A program made the translations under genes and the position numbers. Positions 46,065 through 60,396 of a stretch of 64,000 nucleotides of DNA are shown here, in pieces. Location of the stretch: assembly GCA_010015655.1 (NCBI GenBank), contig ML976703.1, positions 1 through 64,000 of the forward strand, written 5' to 3'. Below the pieces are notes generated by a model. It saw only the letters and a program-made list of their open reading frames with translations. It was not told the origin of the DNA and made no database searches. This DNA comes from Bimuria novae-zelandiae CBS 107.79. Taxonomy: Eukaryota; Ascomycota; Dothideomycetes; Pleosporales; Didymosphaeriaceae. Position 1 is the stretch's first letter. Each line of letters begins with the position of its first letter.

Positions 46065-47958
46065 GTAAGGTCTTGGCAGAGTAATACACTCATTTATATA
46101 ATATACTTACTTAACGTATTTAATTAAAAAGCTACGTACTTTACTAAAATCGTGTAACGCATCCTATATAATTAACTACGTCATAACGCTAGTAGCCTAT
46201 ATAGCCCTTATAAAAATGTGGAATAAGTCTTATAATTATGTCTTATTAAAATAAAATAGTAAAGTCTATATCCGTGCTAGTATTGACCTATAATATATTA
46301 AAATTAATACTATAGAGGTGCCCTTAACGTATTTAGCCAAAATATAAAATGAGATTACTAAATTACAAGCTATACTCTATAAAGGAGTAAGGTTTAGTGG
46401 GCTATATTTTAAACTTTAACTAATATAGCTTTCTACCTTAAATTATTAACGCATACAAAATAGTTAACTATGTACTTACTATACGTAGCTAATTTCTCGC
46501 CCTATAGCTTATAAGTAAGAAGTAAATATTACACTTTCCTAATGCGTAGCTAGACCTATAAACTAAGTAATTTAAAAGCTTTTATAGTTAGGGTATCTTT
46601 TATAAGAATCCTATTAAAATCTCTACCTAATATAAGCTTATAAAGGACACACGCTAGACGTACGATATACTTAATATAAATATATATAATTTTAATAAGA
46701 TAGGCTTTATAAGAAGAATCACTTTTATGTTTAGAGTAGTTACTAGCGTAGACACTATAGATAGAGCTAAACACGTAGAGCTAAGTAATTAAGACTAAGT
46801 TATAATAATTAAAGCTATCTACGTAGCTAATTAGTCTATACTACCCCTTATTATCCTGTCTAGTAAGCTTTAGTAAGCTAGCTAGTTACCAGCTATTAAT
46901 AATAATAGCTAAGTAATGAATAACTTAGGGCTTATTTAGTTAAAGTACTTTTATTAGTATATAAAGTCTTATATAGTAGGTGCTTAGAGATTACTTATCC
47001 TAAATAACTATAATTTTAAAAAGGTAAGCGCCCCGCTTACTAAGCCAATACTATATAACTTTCCTACTTATACTAAAGGGCACGCATAAGAATACTAAAG
47101 CTATTATATTCTTGTACAGTATAATATATATAAGTAATGTTAGAACTAGTGTTTAATCCTAGCTTCTATACGCAAGTTACCACGTGTCTCTTTTTATACC
47201 ACGTGCTATTATTATAATAATAGCTATACTAATCCTTAGTTCCAGAAATACATTAAGATATATAAAATTATTAGCTTTTATATACCTATTTATATAAGCT
47301 ATTTTTTATAACCTTTAAATATTAACTATTTCTGACCTCTTAAATAGCGTACGGATATAAGGTAACTAAGCTAGCTAAATAAGATATTTATTATATATAT
47401 AAGGGAGAGTTCCTATTAATTTACCTACGCATATAAAGGGCTATATTTATAGAGTAAAATATTAAAGCTGGCTTTTAAGTAATAGGACTAGTGCCTTTTT
47501 ATCTAAGTTAGATACTCGTATACTTAACTATAGTTAGAATACTATTATTATTAGGAATAGGTTAAATAGCAGGCTAGGCTTATACGTAATTATTTATAAT
47601 AATAGTTCTAAAGCTTTATACACCAAGCTATTGCGTAGCTTATTAAAGCTATTAGCTTATAATAAACTTAGTAACTCTCTTAGTAGAGGAAGTTAGGAAG
47701 CTATAGGTAATAATAGTATATTACTAAATAAAGCATTCTATAGGCTAAGAAAGGTTATAGGCTAGTTATAAGGGGTAAAAGAGTACTTCAGTAGGTAAAG
47801 CAGAATAATTAACTATAATAATAAGAAGTACTATTAATATTTAGTAACTATTACGAGAAAGAATATAGAAGAACTTAGTATACCTAAAAATTATAACTAA
47901 CGTATATGCATAGTAAGTTAATTAGTTAAACAAGTTAATTACTTTGCCAAGACCCTAC
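46065..47958 (+). mobile_element. Fot1/pogo-like DNA transposon II, RIP-degraded
   Basis: 1,894 bp between inverted ends GTAAGGTCTTGGCAGAGTAA and, at the right, its near complement (GTAGGGTCTTGGCAAAGTAA on minus), each next to TA. The plus strand reads as a transposase of the Fot1 class: near 46,690 YNFNKIGF stands where YNFDETGF is expected, followed by RAKHVELSN and, further on, LLILNNYN. The catalytic Asp is thus Asn, a G-to-A change. Different family from element I by its ends. Confidence 0.8.
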
Positions 47959-47960
47959 TA

Positions 47961-48027
47961 AAATCTATACTCTACACGATAGCACAGAATCCACATAAAT
48001 AGTTATGAGAAATCGTAGTAGGCTAAT
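47961..48027 (-). repeat. Inverted fragment of Fot1-like element I 3' region
   Basis: Read on the minus strand this matches the segment just inside the right end of element I (about 43,555-43,635), including the GTGTAGAGTGTAGATTT text, with RIP-type changes. It is cut at 48,028. Confidence 0.65.
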
Positions 48028-48975
48028 TGTTAGGATCTACAATCCAACATAAGGGATAGCGAATTATTTATACTTAGTTATAGCGAGTGCACGTGGGAGG
48101 CACCGTTGTCTTCGCTTACTACGCTATTGGCGCTTAGAGAGGTTACGTGACTGCTCTCTAGAGAGCGCTCTAGGGAGAGCGCTCGCCAGCAAGCAGTCAG
48201 GGACTAGTATATAGAAACGCTAAAGATAGACTCTCTATCTTCGTGTTTAATCTCGTTTATTAATATATTATTTAGATTATACTTAAATATTATTAATTTA
48301 TTTATAACCGTGTATTATTTTTAATACTAACGTCCTATAAATACGCGCGAGCTGTTAATAAATACTTTTTTATTAGACTAGTACTCTTACCTAAAACCTA
48401 ATCTTAGCTCCTTCAAGACTAGCTACCTCTTCGAGACTTAATAGCTTAAACACTCTTAATATAATTACTATAAAAAAATTTACTTTTCTATAGCTTTTAA
48501 TAATACTAGCATTCTACTAATAAAGGGTAGCAAGAATAAAGTATATAAAACTAATTTATATAATAGTAACTATAAGCTCCTTAATACGTAGCTACTATAG
48601 TTAGACCTATACTTCTTTAACCAGGATAATAACCTTAAGAACGAGAAGTCGGTTATCTTTATAATAATATATATATAATAATTAACTAAAGAATAGATCC
48701 GTTTATACTTAGTTAAATAAATAGATATAGACTACTAGAACTAAGATAAGGACTATATAAATAGTTATGCTAACATAGTTAATATTATTAAAAATTACGT
48801 TAACTTTAAGAAGTACCTTAAATAACTATTTAAAATTGCTAATAAAACTGCTATAGCTAAATACGCTATCTAGATAAATAAGTAGTAATACTCCGTAGCT
48901 AAATATATGGCTAAGTTTTATAAATACGCTATATGGCTTAAATAGAAAAAAGAATTCCTTAAGACTATATATAAG
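48028..48975 (+). mobile_element. Gypsy-type element E0, 5' end and part of gag
   Basis: Starts TGTTAGGATC at 48,028, LTR-like. A GC-richer stretch (48,080-48,215) and then a gag-like frame follow: KSVIFIIIYIQQLTKEQI, QINKQQYSVAKYMAKFYKYA, at about 48,640-48,950. The frame is interrupted by element E1 at 48,976 and resumes after 63,319. The end of its LTR is unclear. Confidence 0.65.
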
Positions 48976-49472
48976 TGTTACGATCTTGGAAACCTTAAAG
49001 GTAAGGATACCAGAAAAAGGAGCCTATAGGACGGGGGCCCGCAGGGGAACGAAATAAATGGAACACAAAGAAGCGCGGGGCAGCTTAGGTCAGTAGTCAC
49101 GTAATAAAGTCCCGCCTAAGCGAGAAGTCTAAGGGACCACGAAAGTCCTAGGGATCACGAGGCCTAGACAGGACTACGAAGACAATTTAGATAATAGCAA
49201 GGGATAGAATAGATAGTATATAGTCTAATAATTTCTCTATACCTTTCCTACTCTTTCTATTTAACTCTTAACACTACGAGTATATCTTCTATAATAGATT
49301 AGTAAATCTCCTAGTTAGTTTTTCTATAGTTTATTATAAAATAAAATTATTTATAACCTACTATATTGTTCTCTCTAGCTCTTAACTACTTAATATTTAT
49401 AAGGAGCTTTACCTTTAACCTATTCTCTCCTTATCTAGAATAGGCTTAGGTGCGTATAGCCCCTTTATAACA
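48976..49472 (+). repeat. 5' LTR of E1
   Basis: 497 bp, TGTTACGATC at the start and ATAACA at the end; same length as the LTR at 62,818. Confidence 0.85.
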
Positions 49473-52400
49473 CATTAACTACCTAAAGGTCTAAAATAAT
49501 ATAATAATACTATTTAGCATTACTAGCTTAAGGATCTCAATAGGAGGTAGTGCTTTTAGGCTAACTATAAACCTAATAACGTTACTAGCTAGTTAAGCTA
49601 ATAAGATATAATAGCTTAAAGAGTAGTTAGCTAAGCTAATAGCTTACGTTCTAGCTACTATAATTATAAAAAGAATATCCTTTGAGGTTCCTACTGTTTA
49701 TAAAAGTAAATAAGAAGGACTTTGGGCGTTTCTTATAAATCTAAAACTATACTACTAATATAACAAGAATATCTTTAGGACTAAGTAGTCTAAAATCCTA
49801 GTAGTAGGCATGTATATAAAGGGCAAGGTAGCCAAGTGACTTTAACCCCTTACTAAGGATTATCTAGCAAACAAAGATAATATCTTAGAATGTAATAATA
49901 AAACTAAAACGGTGTTTATGAACTAGGTATGTGTTATGAAATAGATCTACATTATATTTAAAGAAGTTAATAAGAAATAACAAGCTAAATATAAAACATA
50001 AAAGCTTAAATAAACTAGATTAGCTAGTGCCTATACGGCTAATTTTAGACGCCTATAGGCTAAAATTAACTTGGACAACGTCCTACTTTGAGTAGCTCAC
50101 TATAATAGGCTAAAGGAAAGTGTTAAGAATAAACTTACTTATTATAATAAATTAAATAATCTAGAGGAACTTGTAAAGTTAGCTGTATAAATTAATAATT
50201 AATTATACAAATAATAGTTACAAAAGCAAGAAGGCAACTACATCGAACTTAATATTAAAAATAGCTAAAAACTATAAAAGGACTATAATAGAGATAGCGT
50301 AATAGCTAATAAAGCTTAAGAATAAAAACTAAGGAAGTAGTAGAAGGGCTATAATAATAGACTATTTAATTAAAAATAATAATAATACTTTAATAAAATC
50401 GCGTGCTAAGGATATAGAGAATAAAGTTACTTCTAAAGGGATTATTTAAAAAATAATAAGGGACAAAGCAAGGAAACTTAAATTATTTCAGTAGTAATAG
50501 CTATATTATAGTCACTAACACCCACGCCACTAAGAATAGATAAAAATAAAGTTTCTAACATAGATCTCGAGGTTCTAGAGACACTAAAAGAAATAGAATA
50601 AAGGATAGTACTAGAGTACGAGGTCCTTCTTTAGCTATTACAAGAAAAGTACTAGGTATACAATAGCTAGATATGTATACACCCTAAAAATACACGCAAA
50701 AGATTAAACTTAAAAGGCTAAGAGCTATAATAATCTATAAGTTTACTATGAAGTACTAAGGAAATATACTAGTACTAGGATAGTAGATTAAGATTTAAGA
50801 ATAATATAAGAGGGTAGCCTAGTTCTTTTACAATAAAGAGGACTGCTAACTATATTAGATAAACAAGGTTTAAGTAGTAATAACGCTAGGAAATCCTAAT
50901 CACAAGTTTATTAATAACTATAAACTAATAAACTATTATAAATATTTTCTTAATAAATAGTTACGATACTATAAGGAATTAGGATTGTAAAAGTACTTTA
51001 ATAATAAATACTAGATGCATAAGGCATATAAAGAAGCTATAGACTAGTATCCTAAAGGTATAAACTTAGGATTAATAGTAATTATAGGAAAGTAATAGAC
51101 AGAGGATACGAGTCCTAATTACCTATAATAAATTAGATAATTAGATTATAATAGGGATTTCTTAGCCTACCTATATTAAAAAGAATAAATACTACTACTA
51201 TATTAGGATCTAAAACCTTAGGAGTGTCTAGTTACAGGATATGAACGACACGGAGAACCTTAAAAGGAAGAAGAGGTCTAGTAATTTAAGAATACAAAAA
51301 GTACCTACAAAATGCTCTACTAGAAGTAATAGAAAAAGACTAAAACTAACACTAAGATAAATAAAACCACACGAATCTAGTATAAGAAAGTAAAGACTTT
51401 TTAGGACCTTAAAAAATAAGCTAATAATAAGTTAGAAAACTAGAGCGCTATTAGAAAAAAATACTTCACTAGTAAAGACGCAACTATAAAGGTAAAAAAG
51501 GCAGAAATAGATATAAATAACTTATAACTAACTAAAGAAGTTACGATTAGTGATTACTAAGTAATAGCGCTAATATACCCTAGAGCGACTAGATATTTAA
51601 TATTTCTTAAAAATAGTAGAAAAATATAACCTGCCTTATAAAAATAAAGAGACACTAGTGTACGTGGAAATAGTAAATAGGATATTATCCTACGAATATA
51701 GTAAAGGCTAATTATGCCTTAAAATAACGCTATTATCTATTAATTTAGATGGATTCAGGAGCTAATATAGCTTTACGATAATAGATCTTCGAAGCTTAAA
51801 AGTAATTATTTGTCATAACTCGCTTCTTAAATATAACCCTATTATTAATTAGTAGAAGAAAACGCTACTCGGTTAAAGACCTACGCTAAAGATTACTAAA
51901 ATATAAAAAGTATAAAAAGTATAGCTATTAATCCTAGAAGCCCTAGTAGGGTGGGTTAAAAAATAGACTAAATAATTTTTAGCTACTAAAATCACGAGAG
52001 TTATAGAAGAAAATTTTGGCTAAGTAAGAATGATTAAGTACGATACTTAGGCCTTAATATAAAAGTAAAAGTTAACAATATTCTACTAGAATACTAAGAG
52101 TATGCGGAAGTCTTTAAAGAAATTAAAGAAAAAGATTTACTAGAATACTAAAAATAAAATTATAAGATACCTTTAGTAGAGGATATCAAGCTACGCTTAG
52201 AATAGCTATAACTAATATCTATAAACGAAGAGAAGGAAGTATAAGAATACTTAAAGAATTTTTTTACAAAGAGATATATTTAAGAAAGTTAAACCCTAGT
52301 AGGTTTTCTTATATTTTAGGTTCCCAAGAAGAACGACAAACTACGACTTTATATAAATTATAAATAACTAAATAAGGCTACGATTAAGAATTTTTATCCC

Positions 52401-53693
52401 TTACTATTAATTACACAGCTTATAAATAGACTTTAAGAAATAAAATAGTTCAGGAAGTTTAATATACGTAATAGTTATTATTATATATAAATAGCTAAGG
52501 GATATAAATAGAATACTACGTTTTAGATCTAATATAGCCTGTATAAGTACTAAATTATGCCCTTTAGATTAATAAACGTGTCCATAATATTCTAGACACT
52601 TATTAATAAAATATTACACGAATACCTAGACGTATGCTATATAGCGTATCTTAATAATATACTTATATACTCTACTAGAACACTTAAGGAGCATGTAGAA
52701 TACGGTAAGAAAGTACGTACGAATATAAGAAAGTATTAACTACTCTTTAACCTAAATAAATATAAGTTTCACGTTATAACGATAGAGTACCTAGGATTTA
52801 TTATTTAAGGAAAGGTATAGCTATAGACCCTAAAAAGATAGCTACTATTTAGGAATAATTAGTTTTTAAGTTAGTAAAAGATATCTAGTCTTTCTTAGAG
52901 TTTATTAACTTTTACTAAAAGTTTATTAAGAACTACTTTAAGACTACCGCACCGTTAACAAATTTTATAAAGGAAGGAAATAGTGAAAGCACCTAGCCCT
53001 TTACTAAAAAACCATTAGAGATATTTAGAGAACTATAAAGAAAGATTCTTATAGGATCTCTCCTCTATATGTACGACCTAAAGAAACCTATAAGAGTAAA
53101 AATAAACTAATTAGATTACGCCCTAGGAGCGATACTCTTATAATAAAGTAATAATAGAAAATAGAGACTAGTGTTCTTTTATTTAAAAAAGGTCTTAAGA
53201 GCAGAACTTAACTACGATATTTATAATAAAGAAATACTAAGAATGGTAAACGCCTTTAAATAATAAAAAGCTTAGCTTACTAGAGCACGCTTTAAAATAG
53301 AGGTATAAATACACTATAAGAACCTTACTAGCTTAACTAATAATAGGTATAATAGGCAAATTCTTAGTAAATTTTAACTTTATAATACACTATTAACTAA
53401 AAATGCTTTATAGCGTAGCAGACGCCCTAAGTAGAAAATTAGACCTTATTAAGAATAAACTAAATTTAAATAACGTAGTACTATAAGTAAGGAGTAACAG
53501 AACTATTAAATATAATTAGTTAATAGTTAAGATCCGCGCCGCTAGCCTAAGATGTACAAGACTAATAGTATAAGGTTTTTAGGAATACAGAAAACTTAAT
53601 TTAAATTAATAAGAAGAATGCGATCTCTTCTAATATAGGCTTAATAAAATAAGATAAAATTACTACTATAAAATCCTTATAAAACCAGAATAC

Positions 53694-54191
53694 TGTTACA
53701 AGGGCTCTACGTACCTAAGCCTAGTCTGGATTAGGGGAGGATAGGTTAAGGGTGGAACTGCCTTGCGGATATTTAGTAGTCAAAAGCTAGAAGTAGCTAC
53801 GAGGTAGGTTTTCTAAATAATCTAATTTTATAACAAACTATAAAATAACTAATTAGGAGATTTACTAATCTGCTATAAAAGATATACTCGTAGTACACTA
53901 AGTTAACTATAAGGAGTAAAAGAAGTATAAAGAAATTATTAGACTATATACTATCCATCTTAGTCCTTACTATTATCTAAATTGCTATTATAGTCTTGCT
54001 AAGCCATCGAAGTCCCTAGGACTTTTGTAGTCCCTTAGACTTTTTGCTTATACGGGACTATATTACGTAATTACTAATCTAAGCTATTTTACGTCTTCGT
54101 GTATTCCCGCGACCTAGTTATTTTACTAATAATTACTTTCTTAGTATAATTATCTAGTCTCCTTATTCTTATAGGATTTATAATTATAACA
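53694..54191 (-). repeat. 3' LTR of E2
   Basis: 498 bp, TGTTACAAGG on plus at the left and TATAACA at the right. More C-to-T/G-to-A changes than its partner at 60,397. Confidence 0.85.
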
Positions 54192-54342
54192 CTATCCCTC
54201 CTTTTAAGGTTATTAACTTAATACTTTACTTTTTTACCTTATTATATTATTAGTATATAATTATTAATTTATATAAAAGTGCGCGTCCTTATGTCCTAAG
54301 GCAGGTTATAGCCTCCTCTTAATTTTCCTTACCTTACTAACT

Positions 54343-54785
54343 ATGCTAAAAGCGCCTTGCTTGTCCGTTACTACTTATCGTGCCTATATAGAGAAGGTGG
54401 AATCTTATAGTCTAGAGATAATATCTAGTTATAAACACTACTAGAAAATAAAGTTACGTTACTTTGTAGATACTGCTTCCGGGAAGTGTGCTAGCTATAT
54501 TTCTATCTATACTCCGTGTAGCCTGTGGGTTCCTGAGAAAGATTAGGAGCGTGTTTAGAGGGAGAAGCGTAAGAAGCGTCTAAAGCTTCTTCGCGTAAAA
54601 AAGTTAGCTACTCGCCTTAAGCATAAGCTAGCTAAAGTAGAGGAGAAAGAGTATAATTACGCTTAGCGTAATTAATATGTTACTAATATAATAAAAGCTT
54701 TAAAAAAGAAGGATCTAAAGGGTATAACTACTACTAATTATTATAAACTATCGCGACTTGCACCTTTAAGAGCTAACTTAAGCTA
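54343..54785 (+). pseudogene. Antisense frame in the 3' part of E2, conserved in E1
   Basis: Reading opposite to gag-pol, one frame of about 147 codons starts with ATG at 54,343 (MLKAPCLSVTTYRAYIEKVE) and ends TAA near 54,785. Only TAG/TAA at likely Gln/Trp codons interrupt it. It has a Cys-bearing middle (SGKCAS, then TPCSLWVPEKD) and a Lys/Arg/Glu-rich coiled-coil-like C-terminal half. The same frame is present in E1. I do not recognise the protein. Confidence 0.6.
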
Positions 54786-57700
54786 ATTATAAGCTAAGCC
54801 TTTTTTACTTAATTTTAATTTTTTTTTTACTCTTTAACCTTTCTTCCTTTTTAGATTTACTATTTAGTTTTAGTAGAACTAGTCTTTTCTTATCCTAAGA
54901 TAAAAGTCCTTTTATACCTTTTTATAGTTTATAAGGTTTTCTTTTAGTTTTTAAGTATTATATTATTTAGGCTATCCCTTTTATTTTACTGAGTACTTTT
55001 ACTAACCCCAAACTATTTTTAGGTCCTTAATTTCTTTAATCTTGTATTTATTATCTTTTAGATCTAACTAGATTTTAACTAGCGCATTTAGTAGTACTAG
55101 TTTTAATAATAATTTATAAAATATTAGGTGTATTTTATACCTACTAATAGAAGTAGTTTAGTTATAATAGGTCCCTTAGTTTCTTATACTTTGAAAGGGC
55201 CTACTTTACGGTAGTCTAGTTTTTTACTAGGTCATTTTATCCTTAAAAAAATTTATAATAGAAAAACTTTATCCCTATTTTTAAAAGTTAGTTCTTTAAT
55301 CCTTTGCTTATTTACGTTTCTAGATACTATAAGCGCTTTTTAAGTAATTTATTTCCTTAAAACTTCGTAAAGTTCTATTATCTTTTAAGCCTTATCTTAG
55401 GCTTTTATAGAAATACTTTCTATATCTCGCGGATCTTAATAAGTAATTAGCTTATATCTATAGTTAGCGTAGTGTAGGGAATACTATGTTATTTTTAACC
55501 TTGTGCTGTTATATGCTAACTAGGCCATTAGTAGTAATTTTACCTAATTATTCTATTATTTATTAATGTAGAATTATAGGTACTATTTTAGGGTCTAATT
55601 TGTACGTTCTGTTTGTCTATTAGTCTAGGGATAAAAACTTATTAAGAGCTTTCTATTAATGCCTAGGGCTACTATAAATATGTCTTAGTATTTTAACGTA
55701 AAGAGCCTGTCTCTATTAGTAATAAATTCCTTAGGAGGCTTATATTTTATAAACACTACGTTATTTACTTTGTAGGCTAGGTCTTTTGCTATTATAGATT
55801 CTTTTATAGGCCTGAACTTAGCTATCTTAGTTAAGCGATCTACTATTACTATAATAGTATTATATATTTGTTCTGTTCCTGGCTGTGGCGATCTTAGGAG
55901 TTTTACTATAAAGCCTATTATTATACTTTACTATAATTGTTCTGCTGCTTATAGTAGTTATAGTGGTCTATAAGGCTTATATTTTTTTAGCTTATTTTTA
56001 TAGCATGCTAAATAGTTGCTTATAATCTTAGTTACTACCTACTTAAGTTTAGGGATAGTATATATATTTATAATTTAACGAGTTATTTCTTTAATGCCTA
56101 GGTATCTTTATTCTTTAAGCTTATATAGTCTTTAGATTAGGGTTTCTTTATACTCTAGTCTTACGATAAGTCTATTTTAGTAATTTTATTGTATTTTATT
56201 AATCCTGTTCTAGAATAGGTTATATTCCTCTTGTTGTTTCGTGGTGAGTTAGCTATAGTCCTAGAAGTTATATACCTCTAGTCTAGTGTAATGCAGACTA
56301 GCAGCACGGATCTTAATTATTAACTAGTTATATTTAATAGTTATATTGTTTCTTGCTTATAATACTGCATTATATAGCTCTAGTTTATCTTTAGTAAGGT
56401 CTAATCTTCTACTTAAGGCGTCCGCTGCGCCGTTAAGCGTTTTTAGTTAATAGTATATAGCAAAATTAAAGTTTGCTAGGAATGTAGCCTATTATACCTA
56501 TTTTTAGTTAAGCTTCTTAGTTATTATAAAGCTAGTAAGGTTTTAGTAGTTTATTTATACCTCTATTTTAAAGCGTGCTTTAGTAAGTTAAGCTTCTTAT
56601 TATTTAAAGGTGTTTACTATCCCGAGTAGTTCTTTATTATAAATGTTATAATTAAGTTCTACTCCTAAGAACTTTCTTAAATAGAAGAATACTAGTCTCT
56701 ATTTCTTATCTTTATATTATTATAAGAGTATTACTTCTAGTGCGTAGTCTAATGCGTTTATTTTTATCCTTATAGGTCTTCTTAGATCGTGTATTTATAG
56801 TAGTAGTGCTTATAAGAAGAGCGTTTTTAGCTTTCTAAAAGCTTCTTTAGCTCCTTTTATAAAGCCTGTCTATTTATCTTTTTTTTATAAGTTCTGTTAT
56901 TAGTGTTATAGTTTTAGAGTAGTTCTTAATGAACTTCCGATAGAAGTTAGTAAACCCTAGGAAGGACTAAATATCTTTTATTAACTTAGGTTCTAATTAT
57001 TCTTGTATAGTAATAATCTTCTTAGAGTCTATAGCCACACCTTCCTGTAAGATAATAAATCCTAGGTACTCTATTTTAGTAACGTGGAATTCGCATTTTT
57101 CTAGATAAAGGAGTAATTAATACTCTTTTATTTTTTAAAGTACTTTCTTTATATGTTCCTTATACTCCTTAAGCGTTTTGGTAGAATAAATAAGTACGTT
57201 ATTAAGGTAAGTAGTATAGAATATATCTAAGTATTTATATAGTACTTTATTAATTGGCGTCTAGAACGTCGCAGGTGCGTTTATTAATTTAAAAGATATT
57301 ACTTAGTACTTATATAGGCTATATTATGTCTTAAACGTAGATTTCTACTTGTGTCCCTTAGCTATTCGTATGCGGTGATATCCGTTACGTATATTAAATT
57401 TTATAAACTACTTAGTTCCCTAGCGTCTATCTATTAACTTTATAATTAAGGGTAGTAGGTACTAGTTCTTAATTATAGCGTTATTTAGCTATCTATAGTC
57501 TACACAAAGTCGCAACTTGCTATTTTTCTTAAGTACTTAAAGTATAGGAAAAGCTACTAGGCTTTAACTTTCTTAGATATACTATTTTACTAGGTTTTTT
57601 CTTAGGTAATCCTATACTTCTTTTTCCTAGTCTATAAATATTAGTTATAGTTATTCTAGGCGTAGCTTTATGCCTTCTACTAAAGATATTTTATAATTTT

Positions 57701-60396
57701 ATTTCTAGTGTTTTAGTAGTTCTTCCTCTTTAATTTCTTTAAAGAGTTCTATATATTCTTAATATTTTAGTAAAATAGTAGTACCTTTTGCTTTTTCTCT
57801 TAGGCCTAAGTATCGTACCTATATTAGCCTTACCTAGCCTAGGTTTTCTTTTATAACTCTTATAATCTTAGTAGCTAAAAGTTATATAGCTTATTCTTTA
57901 ACCTGTCCTACTAAAGTATTTAAGGTTAATAGTTATATTTTCCGCGACTTGCGCGTCCTAGTAACCTTTAATATAGGTTTTTAGCTAGGTAGTGTCTTTT
58001 TTTATTAGTCTATAACAGGGTTATACTTTAAGAGCTAATTATAGCTAATAATTACTTTTATACTTCTAAGATCTATAATTGTAAAGCTATGTTAGCTCTA
58101 GAATCTATTTAGGCTAATAGGTAATAGCGTCGTTTTAAGGCGTAACTAGCCTTTGCTATATCCTTAGGATATTATCCTATTTACTATTTCTACTTATACT
58201 AGTGTTTCCTTGTTCCTGTATGGCAGGTTGTGTTTTTCTACTATTTTTAGGAATATTAGACATCTAGTCGCTCTACAGTCTATTAGCGCTGTTACTTAGT
58301 AACTACTAATTATAACTTCCTTAGTTAGTTATAGGTTACTTATGCCTATTTCTACCCTTTTTGCCTTTATAGTCGCGCCTCTACTAGTAAGGTCTTTTGC
58401 TTAGTGGCGCCCTAGTTTTCTAACTTATTATTAGCTTATTTAGCAGTGTCCTAGAAAGCCTTTACCTCTTTAATTTAGTTTTATATAGCTTTCTTTATTT
58501 TTAGGTTAGTTTTAGTCTCTTTCTATTACTTTTAATAAAGTAATTTATAGGTACTTTTTATATCCTTAATTCGCTAGACCTCTTCTTCCTCTTAGGGTTC
58601 TCCGTGTCTTTTGCATCCTGCGACTAGACATTCTTAAGATTTAAAGTCTCTATATAATAGTGTTATTTCTAATACTGCTATTTATTCTTTTTGACATAGG
58701 TGTACTAAGTAATCTTTATTATATTTTAGCTATTTAGTCTATTATAGGTGCTTAGGGCTCGTGTCCTCTATCTATTAGTTTTCTACGATTATTACTAACC
58801 CTGCGTTTATGCCTTTAGGGTACTAGCTAGTAGCTTCCTTATGTGCTTTATGCACTTAGCATTTATTATTAAAATACTTCTACTATCTTAATTCTTTATA
58901 GTAACGTACCTATTTATTAAGGAAATATTTATAGCAAGTTATTATTAGTTTATAATTATTAATAAACTTATAGTTAATATCTCCTAGTAATATTACTACT
59001 AGCTCTTATTTAATCTCGTGTAGCTAATAATCTTCCTTATTATATAGGAACTAGGCTACCTGCTTATATTATTCCCTAATCTTAATCTGCTATCCTAGTA
59101 TTAGCATATTTCCTTAGTACTTAGTGGCGATTTTATAGGTTAAAGTAGCTCTTAGTCCTTCTAACGTAATTTTTTGCGTGTATTCCTTAGGCGTATGCAT
59201 ATAACTATTACATACCTAGTAGTTTCCTTCTACTATTTAGAGAAAGACCTTGTACTCCTATACTATCCTCTATTCCGTTTTCTCTAGTGTCTCTAGAACT
59301 TTAAGTTCTATATTAGAGATATTATCTTTATTTGTCCTAGGTAGCATAGGTGTTAGTGCCTATAATATAGCTATTACTACTTAAATAATCTATGCTTTCT
59401 TGCTTTACCCGTTATTATTCTTTAGATAGTCCCTTTAAAAATAACCTTATTCTTTATATCCTAAGCATACTTTCTTCTTAAAGCGTTGTTTTTATTCTTA
59501 GTTAGATAGTTTATCTTTATAGTCCTTACGCCACTTCCTAGGTTTCTATTCTTAAGCTTTATTAGCTATTATAATATCCTTATTATAGTCCTTTCGTAGT
59601 TTTTAGCTTCTTTTAATATTAGGTTAGATGCGATTGCCTTCTTACTTTTCTAATTATTATTTATATAGTTAGTTATTAATCTGTATAGCTAGTTTTACGA
59701 GTTCCTCTAGGTTGTCTATTTATTTGTAGTAGGTAAGCTTATCCTTAATACTTTTCTTTAGTCTATTATAGTAGGCTGCCTAAAGTAGGGCGTTATCTTA
59801 ATTAATTTTAGCTTAGAGGCGCCTAAACTTAGCTATATACGTACTAGCTAATTTTATTTACTTAAGCCTTTATATTTTACGTTAGGCTTATTTTTCCTCG
59901 TTAACTTCTCTAAATATAATTTAGATTTATTCCTTAAAGGATGCCTAGTCCTTAAATACCTTTTTAGTTTTATTACTATATTCTGCGATGTTATCTTCGT
60001 CCTTTAAGTAGTTCTTAATAAAGGGTTATAGCTATTTAGCTACCTTACCTTTTATATATATATCTGCTACTAGGATTTTTGCCTATTCTATTCTAAAGAC
60101 ATCCTTATTATATTAGTAGTATAGTTTTATATTTATAAAGAACGCCTTAAGTCTTTCTCTTTTACCTTTATAAATTTTAAGAACCTTAAAGGATATTTTT
60201 CCCGTAGTTATAGTAGCTAGAACGTAATTTACTAGTTTAGCTAGCTACTCTTTAAGCTACTATATTTTATTAGCCTAATTAGCTAATACTATTATAGTAT
60301 TTATAGTTAGTCTAGAAGCCATACTTTTTATTAGGACCCTTACTATCGTGGCTATCGTAACTATTTTTATTATTTCGAACCTTTAGGTAGTTACAG

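Noticed and set aside
46556..46774. Minus-strand 72-residue frame
   Set aside because: Antisense to the Fot1-like transposase relic.
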